From: Flaviflagellibacter deserti
GTDB lineage: Bacteria; Pseudomonadota; Alphaproteobacteria; Rhizobiales; Methylopilaceae
Length of the DNA stretch: 64,000 bases
Assembly (NCBI RefSeq): GCF_042652085.1
Contig: NZ_JBHSJF010000002.1
Coordinates: 62,001 to 126,000, forward strand
Direction of reading: 5' to 3'
Shown: in pieces, positions 55,016-63,555 of the stretch
Numbering within the stretch: the stretch's first letter is position 1
Layout of the letters: the number at the start of each line of letters is the position of its first letter
Notes under the pieces: generated by a model
The model's database searches: none
What the model saw: only the letters and a program-made list of their open reading frames with translations
Told to the model about the DNA's origin: nothing
Program-made: the position numbers and the translations under genes

Positions 55016-56803
55016 TTACCTAACCGCCAACCCCGCCCCGCGCGCTCCGTCGACGATCAGCTCGGTCAGCTCGCCGTTGAAATGCTGAAGCTGGGCCAAA
55101 TCCGAGCGGAGCCGTGTTTCATAGCCGGGGTAGACTTTCAGAAGGTCGCGGACGTTCGAGCGGGCGATTTCCGTACGGCCAAGCGAGGCATTGATCGCGG
55201 CCATCAGCGTCTGCGGCAAGGGCAGGCCGCTCGACGCGGCGGGTCCGATCAACTCCAGCGCCTTCTGATTGTCGCCGAGCCGGTATGAATCCAGCGCCAG
55301 GAAGAACTGCGTACCGGTGCGCGGGCGGGCGGTGAGGTCAATCGACTGGCGAATGCGCGCCATGCCTTCGTTGTACGAACCGCGCACATAGGCACGCGCG
55401 CCGCTCTGGTAGAGAATCTCTGGATCGTTCGGATTGAGCTCGATCGCACGCTGGGCGGATTGGTCGGCAGCGCCGAAATCGCCGAGCCGGAATTGTGCCG
55501 AGAACAGCGCGAGATAAGCGAGGCTCGATCTCGGCGCGAGATGCACCGAGCGCTCCGCCGCATCCAGGGCCATCCGGTCGAAGGGGGGCATCCCCGTGCG
55601 ATCGGCCAGCGCGGTGCTTTCGTGAACATAGGTCATCGCCAGCAATGCCCAGGCGTCCGAATATTGCGGTGAGAAGCCTATTGCCTGTTCAAGGCAGTGT
55701 CTGACCTGAGATCCGCGCTGCCGCTGCGGATCGGACAGCTGCGCCCGCGCCTGGAGCACGCATTCATAGCTGTCCCCCGATGGCGCAGTGGCCAGGGTGA
55801 ACGTTGCCGCGCGGCCGGTCGCGATGGGTTCGGCTATTCTCGCAGCGACCTGGCCGGCGATATGATCTTCGATCGTCTCGGCCGCGTCTTCCGCCGATCC
55901 GCGGTCGATCACCTCTGACCAGATCGTCTCGCCGTTGCGGGCATCGGAGACGCTCCACCAGAACCGCATCGAAGATGCGCCCATGCGGACTGTAGAGTCG
56001 ATTGCATAGACCCGGTTCGCGGGGTTCTGGAGGGTAAGCTTTTCGATGTCCATCCGGTCGTCGATCAGGACGAGCCGGATACCGGAGAAGCGTGAAATAC
56101 TCGAGACCAGCGATTGAGTGAGGCCATGCGCGACCTGCGAGCCGCTCTCGTTCGGAGTGAGGCTGCGAACCTCCCGCAACGCGAAGATGGCCGGACCGGA
56201 ATTGCGGCTTCGGTCGGTCCAGTTCGACGCCGCCAAGGCGAGGATGAACAGTCCCGCGAAAGCAGCGGCGCATGACGCCAGAAACCAGGGACGGGTCATG
56301 ACGGGTGAACCGTCTGGAACAGGTGCTCCTGTCAGCGAGAGCCGCGAGGTCTGCTCCGGCTCGGTGACATGCTGCGGCTCGTCCTCCCTGCGGGAGAAGG
56401 TGGGTACGTAACCGCCCTTCGTCAGTTCGATGCGGATGCCCTCGGAAGCGCCGGGTCCCTCATAATAGGCGCTGAGCGCTGTCCGGATCCGGTTCGCCTC
56501 GATCCTGACGATCGGGTCCTGTCCGCCATCGAAGGCTTCGCCGCGGCCGAAGACGTCGACCGCGATCGTATAGGATTTGATACGCTCCGAACGGCCGGCG
56601 AGCGTCTCCTCGACGACAAAGCGAAGAAAGCGGCGATTGCGTTCGGACAATCTGAGCCGGTCGTCGGCCAGCAGACGTTCGAGGACGTCATAAGCCTCTT
56701 CCGCTTCCACCGGACTTTGGCTGTCGGAGGAAACCAGGGCGAGCTTCGGTCGGCATTCTTCCGTTGCTTGTCGTTGCAGCCGCCGCATGAACCACCCTTT
56801 CAT
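55016..56803 (-). CDS. Membrane TPR protein with N-terminal regulator-like domain
   Basis: 595 residues. Residues 34-137 form a conserved domain (RNRRFLRFVVEETLAGRSER, DPIVRIEANRIRTALSAYY, IELTKGGYVPTF) that recurs at the front of rhizobial adenylate-cyclase-like and TolB/TPR proteins. A single membrane helix lies at about 173-192, then a region resembling the FlgO/TolB-like domain, and TPR units from about residue 390 to 520 (AIELNPNDPEILYQSG). This layout suggests a membrane-bound transcriptional or signalling protein with cytoplasmic N-terminus and periplasmic TPRs. Target unknown; it lies beside the outer-membrane protein and sulfatase genes. Confidence 0.65.
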   Translation of the reverse strand: MKGWFMRRLQRQATEECRPKLALVSSDSQSPVEAEEAYDVLERLLADDRLRLSERNRRFLRFVVEETLAGRSERIKSYTIAVDVFGRGEAFDGGQDPIVRIEANRIRTALSAYYEGPGASEGIRIELTKGGYVPTFSRREDEPQHVTEPEQTSRLSLTGAPVPDGSPVMTRPWFLASCAAAFAGLFILALAASNWTDRSRNSGPAIFALREVRSLTPNESGSQVAHGLTQSLVSSISRFSGIRLVLIDDRMDIEKLTLQNPANRVYAIDSTVRMGASSMRFWWSVSDARNGETIWSEVIDRGSAEDAAETIEDHIAGQVAARIAEPIATGRAATFTLATAPSGDSYECVLQARAQLSDPQRQRGSQVRHCLEQAIGFSPQYSDAWALLAMTYVHESTALADRTGMPPFDRMALDAAERSVHLAPRSSLAYLALFSAQFRLGDFGAADQSAQRAIELNPNDPEILYQSGARAYVRGSYNEGMARIRQSIDLTARPRTGTQFFLALDSYRLGDNQKALELIGPAASSGLPLPQTLMAAINASLGRTEIARSNVRDLLKVYPGYETRLRSDLAQLQHFNGELTELIVDGARGAGLAVR

Positions 56804-57063
56804 GCATCACTCAAGCAGTCCGGTAAGCACGTATCCTGGGTTTATCGGGTTGAAAGATTTGCCGGATCGTCATCGCAAAGTTGTCGGTTCGCCTTAATTG
56901 TGCGGACAATTCTTTCAACTTCGACGTGATCGAGCCTACCACCTTCAGGCGCGACGTAAAGTAACCGTAAGAGGCTAGCCCTCGGCCGCACCTGACTTCA
57001 GACTTCAACCGATCGCAAAAGAATCCTGTCGCGGGACGTCGGTGCACAACCCTCACCCACCGA
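56804..57063. other. Leader/promoter region of the TPR gene
   Basis: About 260 bp without a credible gene upstream of the TPR protein. The stretch near 56880-56930 is AT-richer and may carry its promoter. No clear operator was seen; the terminator at 57064-57104 closes it on the right. Confidence 0.4.
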
Positions 57064-57104
57064 CAAAAGAGGCGAGGACGGGCATGCCGCCCTGTCCTCG
57101 CCTC
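57064..57104 (-). terminator. Rho-independent terminator of the outer-membrane protein gene
   Basis: GAGGCGAGGAC and GTCCTCGCCTC form an 11-bp stem extended by GGGC/GCCC with one bulge; on the minus strand it is followed by TTTTG. It lies 17 bp past the stop. Confidence 0.85.
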
Positions 57105-57120
57105 CTACATTTGGAGTGGT

Positions 57121-58059
57121 TCAGAATTTCCCGCTCATGTTGAAGTAGAAGGCGTCGCCCTTCAGCCGGTTCTCGACATGAACTTCCGGTGCCCAGCTGA
57201 AGCTGAAGTCCACCTCCGCATCGTCGATCTTGGCCTTGTATTTGAGCACCGGCCCGACGGCGACAGAGCGGCCTTTGAAGCCGCCGACCAGATCGGCGAA
57301 AGTGCTGTCATCGTCTTCGATCTGATAGAGCACACCCGTGAAAATGCCCGCCGAGAACCGTTCGGTCAGGCTTTTCGTGATGGCGACATCGAGATGGGCC
57401 ATCGCGCCGCTGTAGTAATCGGTATCCGGATTGGTCGTGTTGAAATCGATGCCGAACTTGGCCGAATAGTCGATGCCGTGCGCCGCATCGATATGCGTGG
57501 CGGCGACATAAGGCGTGAAGGACCAATAGTTCATGCCGACGAAGGCAATCTTGTCGGGATCGTAATTTCCGGTCGGAGCGGTGACCGTCAGGCCGGCCGA
57601 AAAGAACGTATTGCCAGTGTCGTTGTGCCAACCGAAGAGAAGCGGTGTGATCTGGATGTCACCCAGTCCTCCCAGCACATCGGTGCGTTCGAAAGGACCA
57701 ACGAACGCCGCAGTTTCCATCCGGCCGAACGGCAGGACCATTGAAACGGCATAGGTCCAGTTGCCGCCGAGTTCGAGCTTCGGCACGAAGACACCGCCAA
57801 GCGCCGTCGTCCAGACCGTCGCGTCAACGCCCGCAGCGATGTTGTCGCCGATCGGAATATTGAAGTTGGCCGAACCGCTGTAGACGATGTTCGAGACGCC
57901 CCAGTAGGCGCCGGGGAAGGGCGGAACGATGCCGGCACCTGGCTGGGCATACAGGCCCGGCATGTATCGGCCGGCGGCGCCTTCGGTGGCTTCAGCCGGA
58001 TGTGGCGCAACCGCTGCCAGAGCGGCCGTCAGCGTCAAGGCGGCATGTACGTTGCGCAT
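57121..58059 (-). CDS. Outer-membrane beta-barrel transporter (phenol MetA-degradation family-like)
   Basis: 312 residues from the ATG at 58059, with GGGGG 5 nt before it. Signal peptide (ALAAVAPHPAEA-TEG), then alternating beta strands and a terminal Phe (FYFNMSGKF), the signature of outer-membrane barrels. GSANFNIPIGDNIAAG and TAPTGNYDPDKIAFVGMNYW match the SphA/MetA-pathway family, proposed to admit hydrophobic or aromatic compounds. It might admit sulfate esters for the nearby sulfatases, which is inference. Confidence 0.75.
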   Translation of the reverse strand: MRNVHAALTLTAALAAVAPHPAEATEGAAGRYMPGLYAQPGAGIVPPFPGAYWGVSNIVYSGSANFNIPIGDNIAAGVDATVWTTALGGVFVPKLELGGNWTYAVSMVLPFGRMETAAFVGPFERTDVLGGLGDIQITPLLFGWHNDTGNTFFSAGLTVTAPTGNYDPDKIAFVGMNYWSFTPYVAATHIDAAHGIDYSAKFGIDFNTTNPDTDYYSGAMAHLDVAITKSLTERFSAGIFTGVLYQIEDDDSTFADLVGGFKGRSVAVGPVLKYKAKIDDAEVDFSFSWAPEVHVENRLKGDAFYFNMSGKF

Positions 58060-58129
58060 GATAACCCCCAAGCGTCCGTCCGCCGCCGCTGAAGCGCGCC
58101 GACGAATCCCCTTCGAAGACTGGAAACTT

Positions 58130-58151
58130 CCCGGACTGGTTTCAATCCGGG
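58130..58151. promoter_or_regulatory. Inverted repeat upstream of the outer-membrane protein gene
   Basis: CCCGGA-CTGGTTTCAA-TCCGGG is a perfect 6-bp dyad with 10-bp spacer, 71 bp before the outer-membrane protein start. Candidate operator. Confidence 0.35.
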
Positions 58152-58267
58152 GTTCTACACGTCCCCAAGATGTTCGTGGTTGCAGCGGCTTCTGCTGCCG
58201 GGTGGATCAGACGCACGACGCAACGACGAAGTATCATTTCACGCCTGATCGATGGGAGGATGAAGTC

Positions 58268-58373
58268 TGTTACGGTTACATTCTCCATGGTGTTCCACGT
58301 CGAGTGATTTCTTCAGACGTCACTCGCAAGTATCAGAAGAATATGGGTTTTATTGCGGGCTGTTACCGTAACA
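58268..58373. promoter_or_regulatory. Pair of 13-bp palindromic candidate operators
   Basis: TGTTACGGTTACA at 58268-58280 and TGTTACCGTAACA at 58361-58373 agree at 11 of 13 positions; the second is a perfect dyad about its central base (TGTTAC-C-GTAACA). They are 93 bp start to start, about nine helical turns, which would allow looping by one dimeric regulator. Confidence 0.45.
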
Positions 58374-58516
58374 TAGCCTTCGAGTTCTGGTCATCACCAT
58401 CGAAACGCGAAATGTTTGCCCGGCCCGTCATGACGAGCGGTGTCCCCGATGTTCTCGCGTCTTCCGCCCTCGGACTGCCTGCCGTCCTGCCTCTGCCCTG
58501 ATCCGAGGTGGCGGGC

Positions 58517-58933
58517 ATGAGCGCGTTGTCGGACATGCTCAGCCTGTTCTGGCGGGAGATCGCGGACCGCCCCGACGGCCCTTTCGCTTTTCGCTTCTAT
58601 CTCCAGCCCGTGATGTCCGCACTCCTCGCGTTTCGTGACGGCATCAAGGACGCAAAGGGTGGAACGCCCCCGTACTTCTGGACGATCCTGAACGATGCCG
58701 AGCGGCGCAGTGCGTCGTTGATGGAAGGCCTGAAGGCGACCGCCAGGGTCATCGGCCTCGGCTTCCTGATGGACTTCGCCTACCAGTATTTCGTGCTGGC
58801 GAAGTTCACGCCGCTGGAGACGATCGTCGTCGTCCTGCTTCTCTGCTTCGTGCCCTATCTGCTGTTGCGCGGGCCGTTCCGGCGGCTCGCCGGCTGGTGG
58901 CTTCGCCGTCAGCATCAAGAGCGCCGGTCATGA
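58517..58933 (+). CDS. Small membrane protein of unknown function
   Basis: 138 residues from the ATG at 58517 (MSALSDML; a GTG 9 bp upstream is the alternative). Two hydrophobic segments lie in the C-terminal half (about residues 75-120: VIGLGFLMDFAYQYFV and LETIVVVLLLCFVPYLLL), ending in a basic tail. No family recognised with certainty. Its stop overlaps the DUF202 gene by 4 bp, so both act together at the inner membrane. Confidence 0.65.
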   Translation: MSALSDMLSLFWREIADRPDGPFAFRFYLQPVMSALLAFRDGIKDAKGGTPPYFWTILNDAERRSASLMEGLKATARVIGLGFLMDFAYQYFVLAKFTPLETIVVVLLLCFVPYLLLRGPFRRLAGWWLRRQHQERRS

Positions 58934-59400
58934 GCGACGAACACCTCTCCTTCGATCCGCCGCGAGGCAAGGACGACATTTCGGTCCTGCTGTCGTCGCG
59001 CCGCACCGGAATGTCGTTCCAGCGGACGCGGATGAGCGCCGACCGCACTTTGATGTCGGTGATCCGCACCTCGCTGTCGCTGATCAGCTTCGGCTTCACG
59101 ATCTTCCAGTTCTTCCAGAAGATGCGGGATCAGGACGTGCTGACCACTGCCGCGCCTGCGCGCAACTTTGGCGTGGCGCTGGTTGCGCTCGGCATCGTCA
59201 TGCTGGTCGGCGGCATCGTCTACCACCTGCAATTCATGCTGGCCCTCCGCGTCGAGCGGAAGGACATGACGGAGCAGGGCTTGATCCGCGGCATCAGCCC
59301 GTTCCCCCCATCACTCACTTTGTTCACCGCGGTCATCCTGCTGCTCATCGGCCTCGCAGCGATCGTCAGCATGGTGTTTCGCGTCGGCCCGTTCGGGTGA
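58930..59400 (+). CDS. DUF202 (YidH-like) membrane protein
   Basis: 156 residues from the ATG at 58930, overlapping the upstream stop. The DUF202 core reads SADRTLMSVIRTSLSLISFGF, with three predicted helices. Function unknown in the family. The first sulfatase gene starts 30 bp downstream, so these three genes probably form one transcript. Confidence 0.8.
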   Translation: MSDEHLSFDPPRGKDDISVLLSSRRTGMSFQRTRMSADRTLMSVIRTSLSLISFGFTIFQFFQKMRDQDVLTTAAPARNFGVALVALGIVMLVGGIVYHLQFMLALRVERKDMTEQGLIRGISPFPPSLTLFTAVILLLIGLAAIVSMVFRVGPFG

Positions 59401-59430
59401 GGATCCTCTCCACGTCACAGGAGGTGCGTA

Positions 59431-60993
59431 ATGGCTAACGATGGAAAGAAGCCGAACATTCTCGTCATATTCGGAGATGACATCGGCATGTGGAATGTCG
59501 GTGTCTACGCGAACGGCATGATGGGCAATACGCCCAACATCGATCGTATCGGTCGAGAAGGTATCATCTTCACCGATCACTACGGCCAGGCAAGCTGCAC
59601 GGCGGGCCGGGCAGCCTTCATTATGGGCCAGACGCCGGTGCGAACCGGCATGACCACAATCGGTATTCCGGGTTCGCCTCGGGGCATTCAGAAGGAGGAT
59701 CCGACTTTAGCCGAAGTGCTGAAGACGCAAGGCTATGCGACCGGCCAATTCGGCAAAAACCACCTCGGCGATCGCAACGAGTTTCTGCCGACCGTGCACG
59801 GCTTCGACGAATGGTTCGGCAATCTCTATCACCTCAACGCGGAAGAAGAGCCGGAGGAACTCGACTATCCGGGTCAGAAGGATCCGGCATATTTGAAGAA
59901 GTACGGCCCTCGCGGCGTGCTGCATGCGTGGGCAACCGACAAGGACGACCCTGAGACCGATCCCGTGTTCGGCCGTGTGGGCAAGCAGAAGATCGAAAAC
60001 ACGGGCATGTTGACGCGCGAGCGGATGGAAACCTTCGACTCGGAGGTGCTCGGGCACACGCTGAACTGGCTCGACAAGGTCGGCGAGGAAGACAAGCCGT
60101 TCTTCTGCTGGTTCAATTCGACCGCCATTCACATCTGGTCGCATCCACAGAAGAAATACGTGCAGATGGCCGTCGACGAGGGGCGCGCCGAAGAAGACGT
60201 CGTGCGGGCGAAGATGCTGGAGCACGACGAGCACGTCGGCGCGCTGCTGAACAAGCTCGAAGAGCTGGGTGTCGCCGACAACACGATCGTCGTCTACACG
60301 ACCGACAACGGCAACGAACTCCTGATGTGGCCGGACGGCGGTTACGCCCCGTTCCGGGGCGAGAAGGGCACAACCTGGGAAGGCGGCCTGCGCGTTCCCT
60401 GCCTGGCCCGTTGGCCCGGCAAGATTCCGGCGCATTCGATCTCAAATGGCATCCAGAGCCACGAGGACCTGTTCGTCACGCTCGCGGCCGCCGCCGGCTT
60501 GCCCGGCCTCAAGGATGATCTCCTGAACGGCCACCAGATGAACGGCACGAACTACAAGGTCCATCTCGACGGCTACAACAACCTCGAGCACTGGTCCGAC
60601 ACGTCGAAGAAGTCGGCCCGAAAGGCATTTTTCTATTACGACGAGACTGACCTAATGGCCGTTCGTGTCGGACCCTGGAAAATGCACATCGGTGTGAAGT
60701 CGGAGGGGAGCTGGTGGAATGACAAGCACTATCCGAGCGTGCCCTACGTCTTCAATCTGCTGATGGACCCGATGGAGAAGATCGATCCGGAATCCCATGA
60801 ATGGGGATATGCCGGGCGGAAATTCTTCGCGCAGAAAATGTGGGCACCGACCGCCGCCCAATCGTTCATCCGCGAGCATCTCAAGAGCTTGATGGATTAC
60901 CCGCCGCGGCAGGGCGCCGACACGCTCAGCCTGCACAAGGCGCTCGAAGGCGCGATGGCGAAGATGGAGGCGGCAAGGACCTCGAACAACTAG
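59431..60993 (+). CDS. Sulfatase (arylsulfatase family), copy 1
   Basis: 520 residues, alkaline-phosphatase superfamily. Metal Asp pair in FGDDIGMWN, formylglycine motif CTAGR (Cys in GQASCTAGRAAF, about residue 54, a CxAxR-type variant), GKNHLGDRNEF and late TDNGNELLMWPDGG. No signal peptide, so cytoplasmic as encoded. It hydrolyses a sulfate ester; the substrate is unknown. GGAGG stands 10 nt before the ATG. Closely related to the next sulfatase (for example YATGQFGKNHLGD and FGNLYHLNAEEEPE in both), a tandem duplication. Confidence 0.9.
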   Translation: MANDGKKPNILVIFGDDIGMWNVGVYANGMMGNTPNIDRIGREGIIFTDHYGQASCTAGRAAFIMGQTPVRTGMTTIGIPGSPRGIQKEDPTLAEVLKTQGYATGQFGKNHLGDRNEFLPTVHGFDEWFGNLYHLNAEEEPEELDYPGQKDPAYLKKYGPRGVLHAWATDKDDPETDPVFGRVGKQKIENTGMLTRERMETFDSEVLGHTLNWLDKVGEEDKPFFCWFNSTAIHIWSHPQKKYVQMAVDEGRAEEDVVRAKMLEHDEHVGALLNKLEELGVADNTIVVYTTDNGNELLMWPDGGYAPFRGEKGTTWEGGLRVPCLARWPGKIPAHSISNGIQSHEDLFVTLAAAAGLPGLKDDLLNGHQMNGTNYKVHLDGYNNLEHWSDTSKKSARKAFFYYDETDLMAVRVGPWKMHIGVKSEGSWWNDKHYPSVPYVFNLLMDPMEKIDPESHEWGYAGRKFFAQKMWAPTAAQSFIREHLKSLMDYPPRQGADTLSLHKALEGAMAKMEAARTSNN

Positions 60994-61005
60994 CCGCAGG
61001 AAACG

Positions 61006-61029
61006 GGGCGGCGACCGACGTCGCCGCCC
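61006..61029. terminator. Hairpin after sulfatase copy 1
   Basis: GGGCGGCGA and TCGCCGCCC form a 9-bp stem with 6-nt loop, 13 bp after the stop. It has no U-tract, unlike its counterpart after copy 2 (63099-63124). Confidence 0.5.
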
Positions 61030-61059
61030 TCATCGCTCGCGAGGATGCAGATGTCGGTA

Positions 61060-61284
61060 TTAGAAGCGACCGAAAGAGCTCAGGGCCTTGAGCGCATACG
61101 CGATCGAGGCGAACGGCTTGCTGCACGCCTCGTGGTAATCGCCGCTGAGGCCCTGATGGCCGTTCGGGTCGTGGTCGAAGTGAATGTGCACGCTGCTCTG
61201 GTCCTGGGTGATCGGCGTCTTGCAGCTCAAGCACCAGGGTTCGTTCCCGCCGCTGCCGCTGGCGGGCATGGGATCAAAGGCCAA
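61060..61284 (-). CDS. Small Cys/His-rich protein, copy 1, antisense behind sulfatase 1
   Basis: 74 residues from a TTG at 61284. The residues MAFDPMPASGSGGNEPWC and the Cys/His pattern WCLSCKTPIT ... YHEACSKPF (CxxC then HxxC) suggest one zinc site. The same start codon and preceding CAGGAGTTGGA are kept in the second copy (63152-63373), and most differences between the copies are conservative, so both are probably translated. A longer frame to 61347 is not shared by the second copy. Function unknown. Confidence 0.65.
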   Translation of the reverse strand: MAFDPMPASGSGGNEPWCLSCKTPITQDQSSVHIHFDHDPNGHQGLSGDYHEACSKPFASIAYALKALSSFGRF

Positions 61285-61546
61285 AATTCCAACTCCTGCG
61301 CGATCGCCGCGCCTTTCATAAGTTGGCATGCCGTATCCGGCCGCCAAAGCCCAGATCGGATCTCCTCCGTGGGTTATCCAGAGGCCAGCGACGATCCGTC
61401 GTCATTTCTTCACAAATGTGGATTCCGCCACACAGGCGACAGGGTCGATTCCGCACGGAATCCCCGTTGCCGAAGTCGTGCACATTCAGCACCGGAACTC
61501 GGCGGATGCGGGAGCCCAACCACCTACGTCAAGGGAGAATGAGGAA

Positions 61547-63088
61547 ATGGCAGAAAAAGCAAAGCCGAATATCCTCGTCATCTGGGGCGACGATATCGGC
61601 ATCTCGAACCTGAGTTGCTACTCGCACGGCATCATGGGCTACCAGACGCCCAACATCGATCGCCTCGCTCGGGAAGGCATGATGTTCACCGACAGCTACG
61701 GCGAACAATCCTGCACCGCCGGGCGCTCATCGTTCATCACGGGACAAAGCTGCTACCGCACCGGGCTCTCCAAAGTCGGAATGCCGGGCGCGCCGGTGGG
61801 TATGTCGGAGAAGCTCGTCACGATCGCCGCGCTGCTCAAGGAGCAGGGCTACGCGACGGGGCAGTTCGGCAAGAACCATCTCGGCGATCTCAATCACATG
61901 CTGCCGACCAATCACGGCTTCGACGAGTTCTTCGGCAACCTCTACCATCTGAACGCGGAAGAAGAGCCGGAGATGGAGGACTATCCGTCGGAGAAGGACT
62001 TCCCGGACTTCCGGAAGAACTTCGGTCCCCGCGGCGTCATTCATTCCTGGGCGACCGACAAGGACGACGCCACCGTCATGCCGCGCTGGGGCAAGGTCGG
62101 CAAACAAAAGATCGAGGACACCGGCCCGCTCACCAAGAAGCGCATGGAAACCTGCGACGACGAGTTCATCGCGGCGGCGAAGGATTTCATCAAGCGCCAG
62201 AACGATGCAGGCAAACCGTGGTTTGTTTGGGTCAACACTACTCATATGCACTTCATCACGCATACGAAGAATGAAAGTCGCGGTCAGGCGGGCCGTTGGC
62301 AGTCGAATTATCACGACACGATGATTGATCACGACAAGAGTGTCGGGGAATTGCTCGACTTTATCGACGAACTCGGAATCTCCGACGATACGTTCGTCCA
62401 GTACTCCACGGACAACGGTCCGCACCGCAATACTTGGCCGGATGGTGGCACGACGCCGTTCCGTAGCGAAAAGAATACCAACTGGGAAGGCGGGTTCCGG
62501 GTGCCATTGATCGTGCGCTGGCCAAACAAGATTCAGGCCGGCTCGATCAGCAACGAGATCGTGCAGCATCACGACTGGCTACCGACTTTCCTCACAATGG
62601 CGGGCGCGTCCGATGTCGTGGACAAGCTGAAGAGTGGCTACAAGGCCATCGGGCGTACCTACAAGAACCACATCGACGGCTACGATCTCCTGCCATACCT
62701 AACGGGGCAGGAGAAGAAGAGTCCGCGCAACTTCTTCTTCTACTTCAGCGATGACGGTGACGTTCTGGCGATCCGCATGGACAACTGGAAGATCGTATTC
62801 ATGGAACAGCGTACGCCCGGCACGCTTGATGTCTGGCGCGACCCATTCGTGCGGCTCAGGGTGCCGAATATCTTCAACCTGCGCACAGACCCATTCGAGT
62901 TCGCAAAGATAACGTCGAATACTTACAACGACTGGATGGTCCACCACGTCTATCTGATCTACGCGGTTCAGGCGGTCGCGGCGAAATTTGCTGAAACCTT
63001 CCGGGAGTTTCCGGTCGTGCAGAAGCCGAACAGCTTCACCATCGACGATGCGATGGCGAAGATGTCGGAGTCGCCAGGCGGAGACTAG
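61547..63088 (+). CDS. Sulfatase (arylsulfatase family), copy 2
   Basis: 513 residues from the ATG at 61547 (MAEKAKPN), with GGGAGAATGAGG upstream; open frame further upstream is not shared with copy 1. WGDDIGISN, formylglycine motif CTAGR (GEQSCTAGRSSF), GKNHLGDLNHM and TDNGPHRNTWPDGG are intact. Also without a signal peptide. Divergence from copy 1 in the central and C-terminal parts suggests a different sulfate ester. Confidence 0.9.
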   Translation: MAEKAKPNILVIWGDDIGISNLSCYSHGIMGYQTPNIDRLAREGMMFTDSYGEQSCTAGRSSFITGQSCYRTGLSKVGMPGAPVGMSEKLVTIAALLKEQGYATGQFGKNHLGDLNHMLPTNHGFDEFFGNLYHLNAEEEPEMEDYPSEKDFPDFRKNFGPRGVIHSWATDKDDATVMPRWGKVGKQKIEDTGPLTKKRMETCDDEFIAAAKDFIKRQNDAGKPWFVWVNTTHMHFITHTKNESRGQAGRWQSNYHDTMIDHDKSVGELLDFIDELGISDDTFVQYSTDNGPHRNTWPDGGTTPFRSEKNTNWEGGFRVPLIVRWPNKIQAGSISNEIVQHHDWLPTFLTMAGASDVVDKLKSGYKAIGRTYKNHIDGYDLLPYLTGQEKKSPRNFFFYFSDDGDVLAIRMDNWKIVFMEQRTPGTLDVWRDPFVRLRVPNIFNLRTDPFEFAKITSNTYNDWMVHHVYLIYAVQAVAAKFAETFREFPVVQKPNSFTIDDAMAKMSESPGGD

Positions 63089-63098
63089 CAATTCGAAG

Positions 63099-63124
63099 GG
63101 CGGCGGAGCGATCCGCCGCCTTTT
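63099..63124 (+). terminator. Rho-independent terminator of sulfatase copy 2
   Basis: GGCGGCGGA-GCGA-TCCGCCGCC (9-bp stem, tetraloop) followed by TTTTGC, 10 bp after the stop. Confidence 0.8.
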
Positions 63125-63151
63125 GCTTCCGCGAGGCTTGAGATGATCCGT

Positions 63152-63373
63152 TTAGAGCCGGCCGAACCAGTTGAGATTGACGACATGCGCAAGCGACGCG
63201 AACGGCTTGCTGCATCGCTCGTGATACGGCCCCGTCAGACCCTTGTGGCCATGCGGGTCGTTGTCGAAACGGATGTGAACGCTGCGCTGTTCCTTTGTGA
63301 TCGGCGCATTACAGGCCGAGCACCAAGGTTCGTTCCCGCCGCTGCCGCTGGCGGGCATAGGGTCAAAGGCCAA
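63152..63373 (-). CDS. Small Cys/His-rich protein, copy 2, antisense behind sulfatase 2
   Basis: 73 residues from the TTG at 63373. WCSACNAPITKEQ and YHERCSKPFASL match copy 1 closely (same CxxC ... HxxC spacing). The upstream intergenic DNA is also similar between the copies. The C-terminus ends GRL against GRF. Function unknown; a small zinc-binding protein is the best description. Confidence 0.65.
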   Translation of the reverse strand: MAFDPMPASGSGGNEPWCSACNAPITKEQRSVHIRFDNDPHGHKGLTGPYHERCSKPFASLAHVVNLNWFGRL

Positions 63374-63555
63374 AATCCTAACTCCTGCGCAATCGCCGCG
63401 CCCTTCTCACGCTGGCATGCGGTTTTCCGTCTCAAAAGCCCAGTTCGGTTCTCCTTCGGGCGTTATCCAGAGGCTGGCGGCGATATGTCACCATTTCTTC
63501 ATAGACGTGGATTCCATCACACGACCGACAGGGCTGATTCCGTACGGAGAGCGGT

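Larger units (their letters stand above)
58072..58516. other. Divergent control region between the outer-membrane protein and membrane-protein genes
   Basis: About 445 bp without a gene, more AT-rich than its surroundings between 58210 and 58390. It holds the dyad CCCGGA-N10-TCCGGG at 58130-58151 and two near-identical 13-bp palindromes described separately. Confidence 0.6.

Noticed and set aside
61328..61546. Extended N-terminus for sulfatase copy 2
   Set aside because: The extra 73 residues fall in intergenic DNA that is duplicated before the HAD gene and are absent from copy 1; the ATG at 61547 has a good ribosome site.
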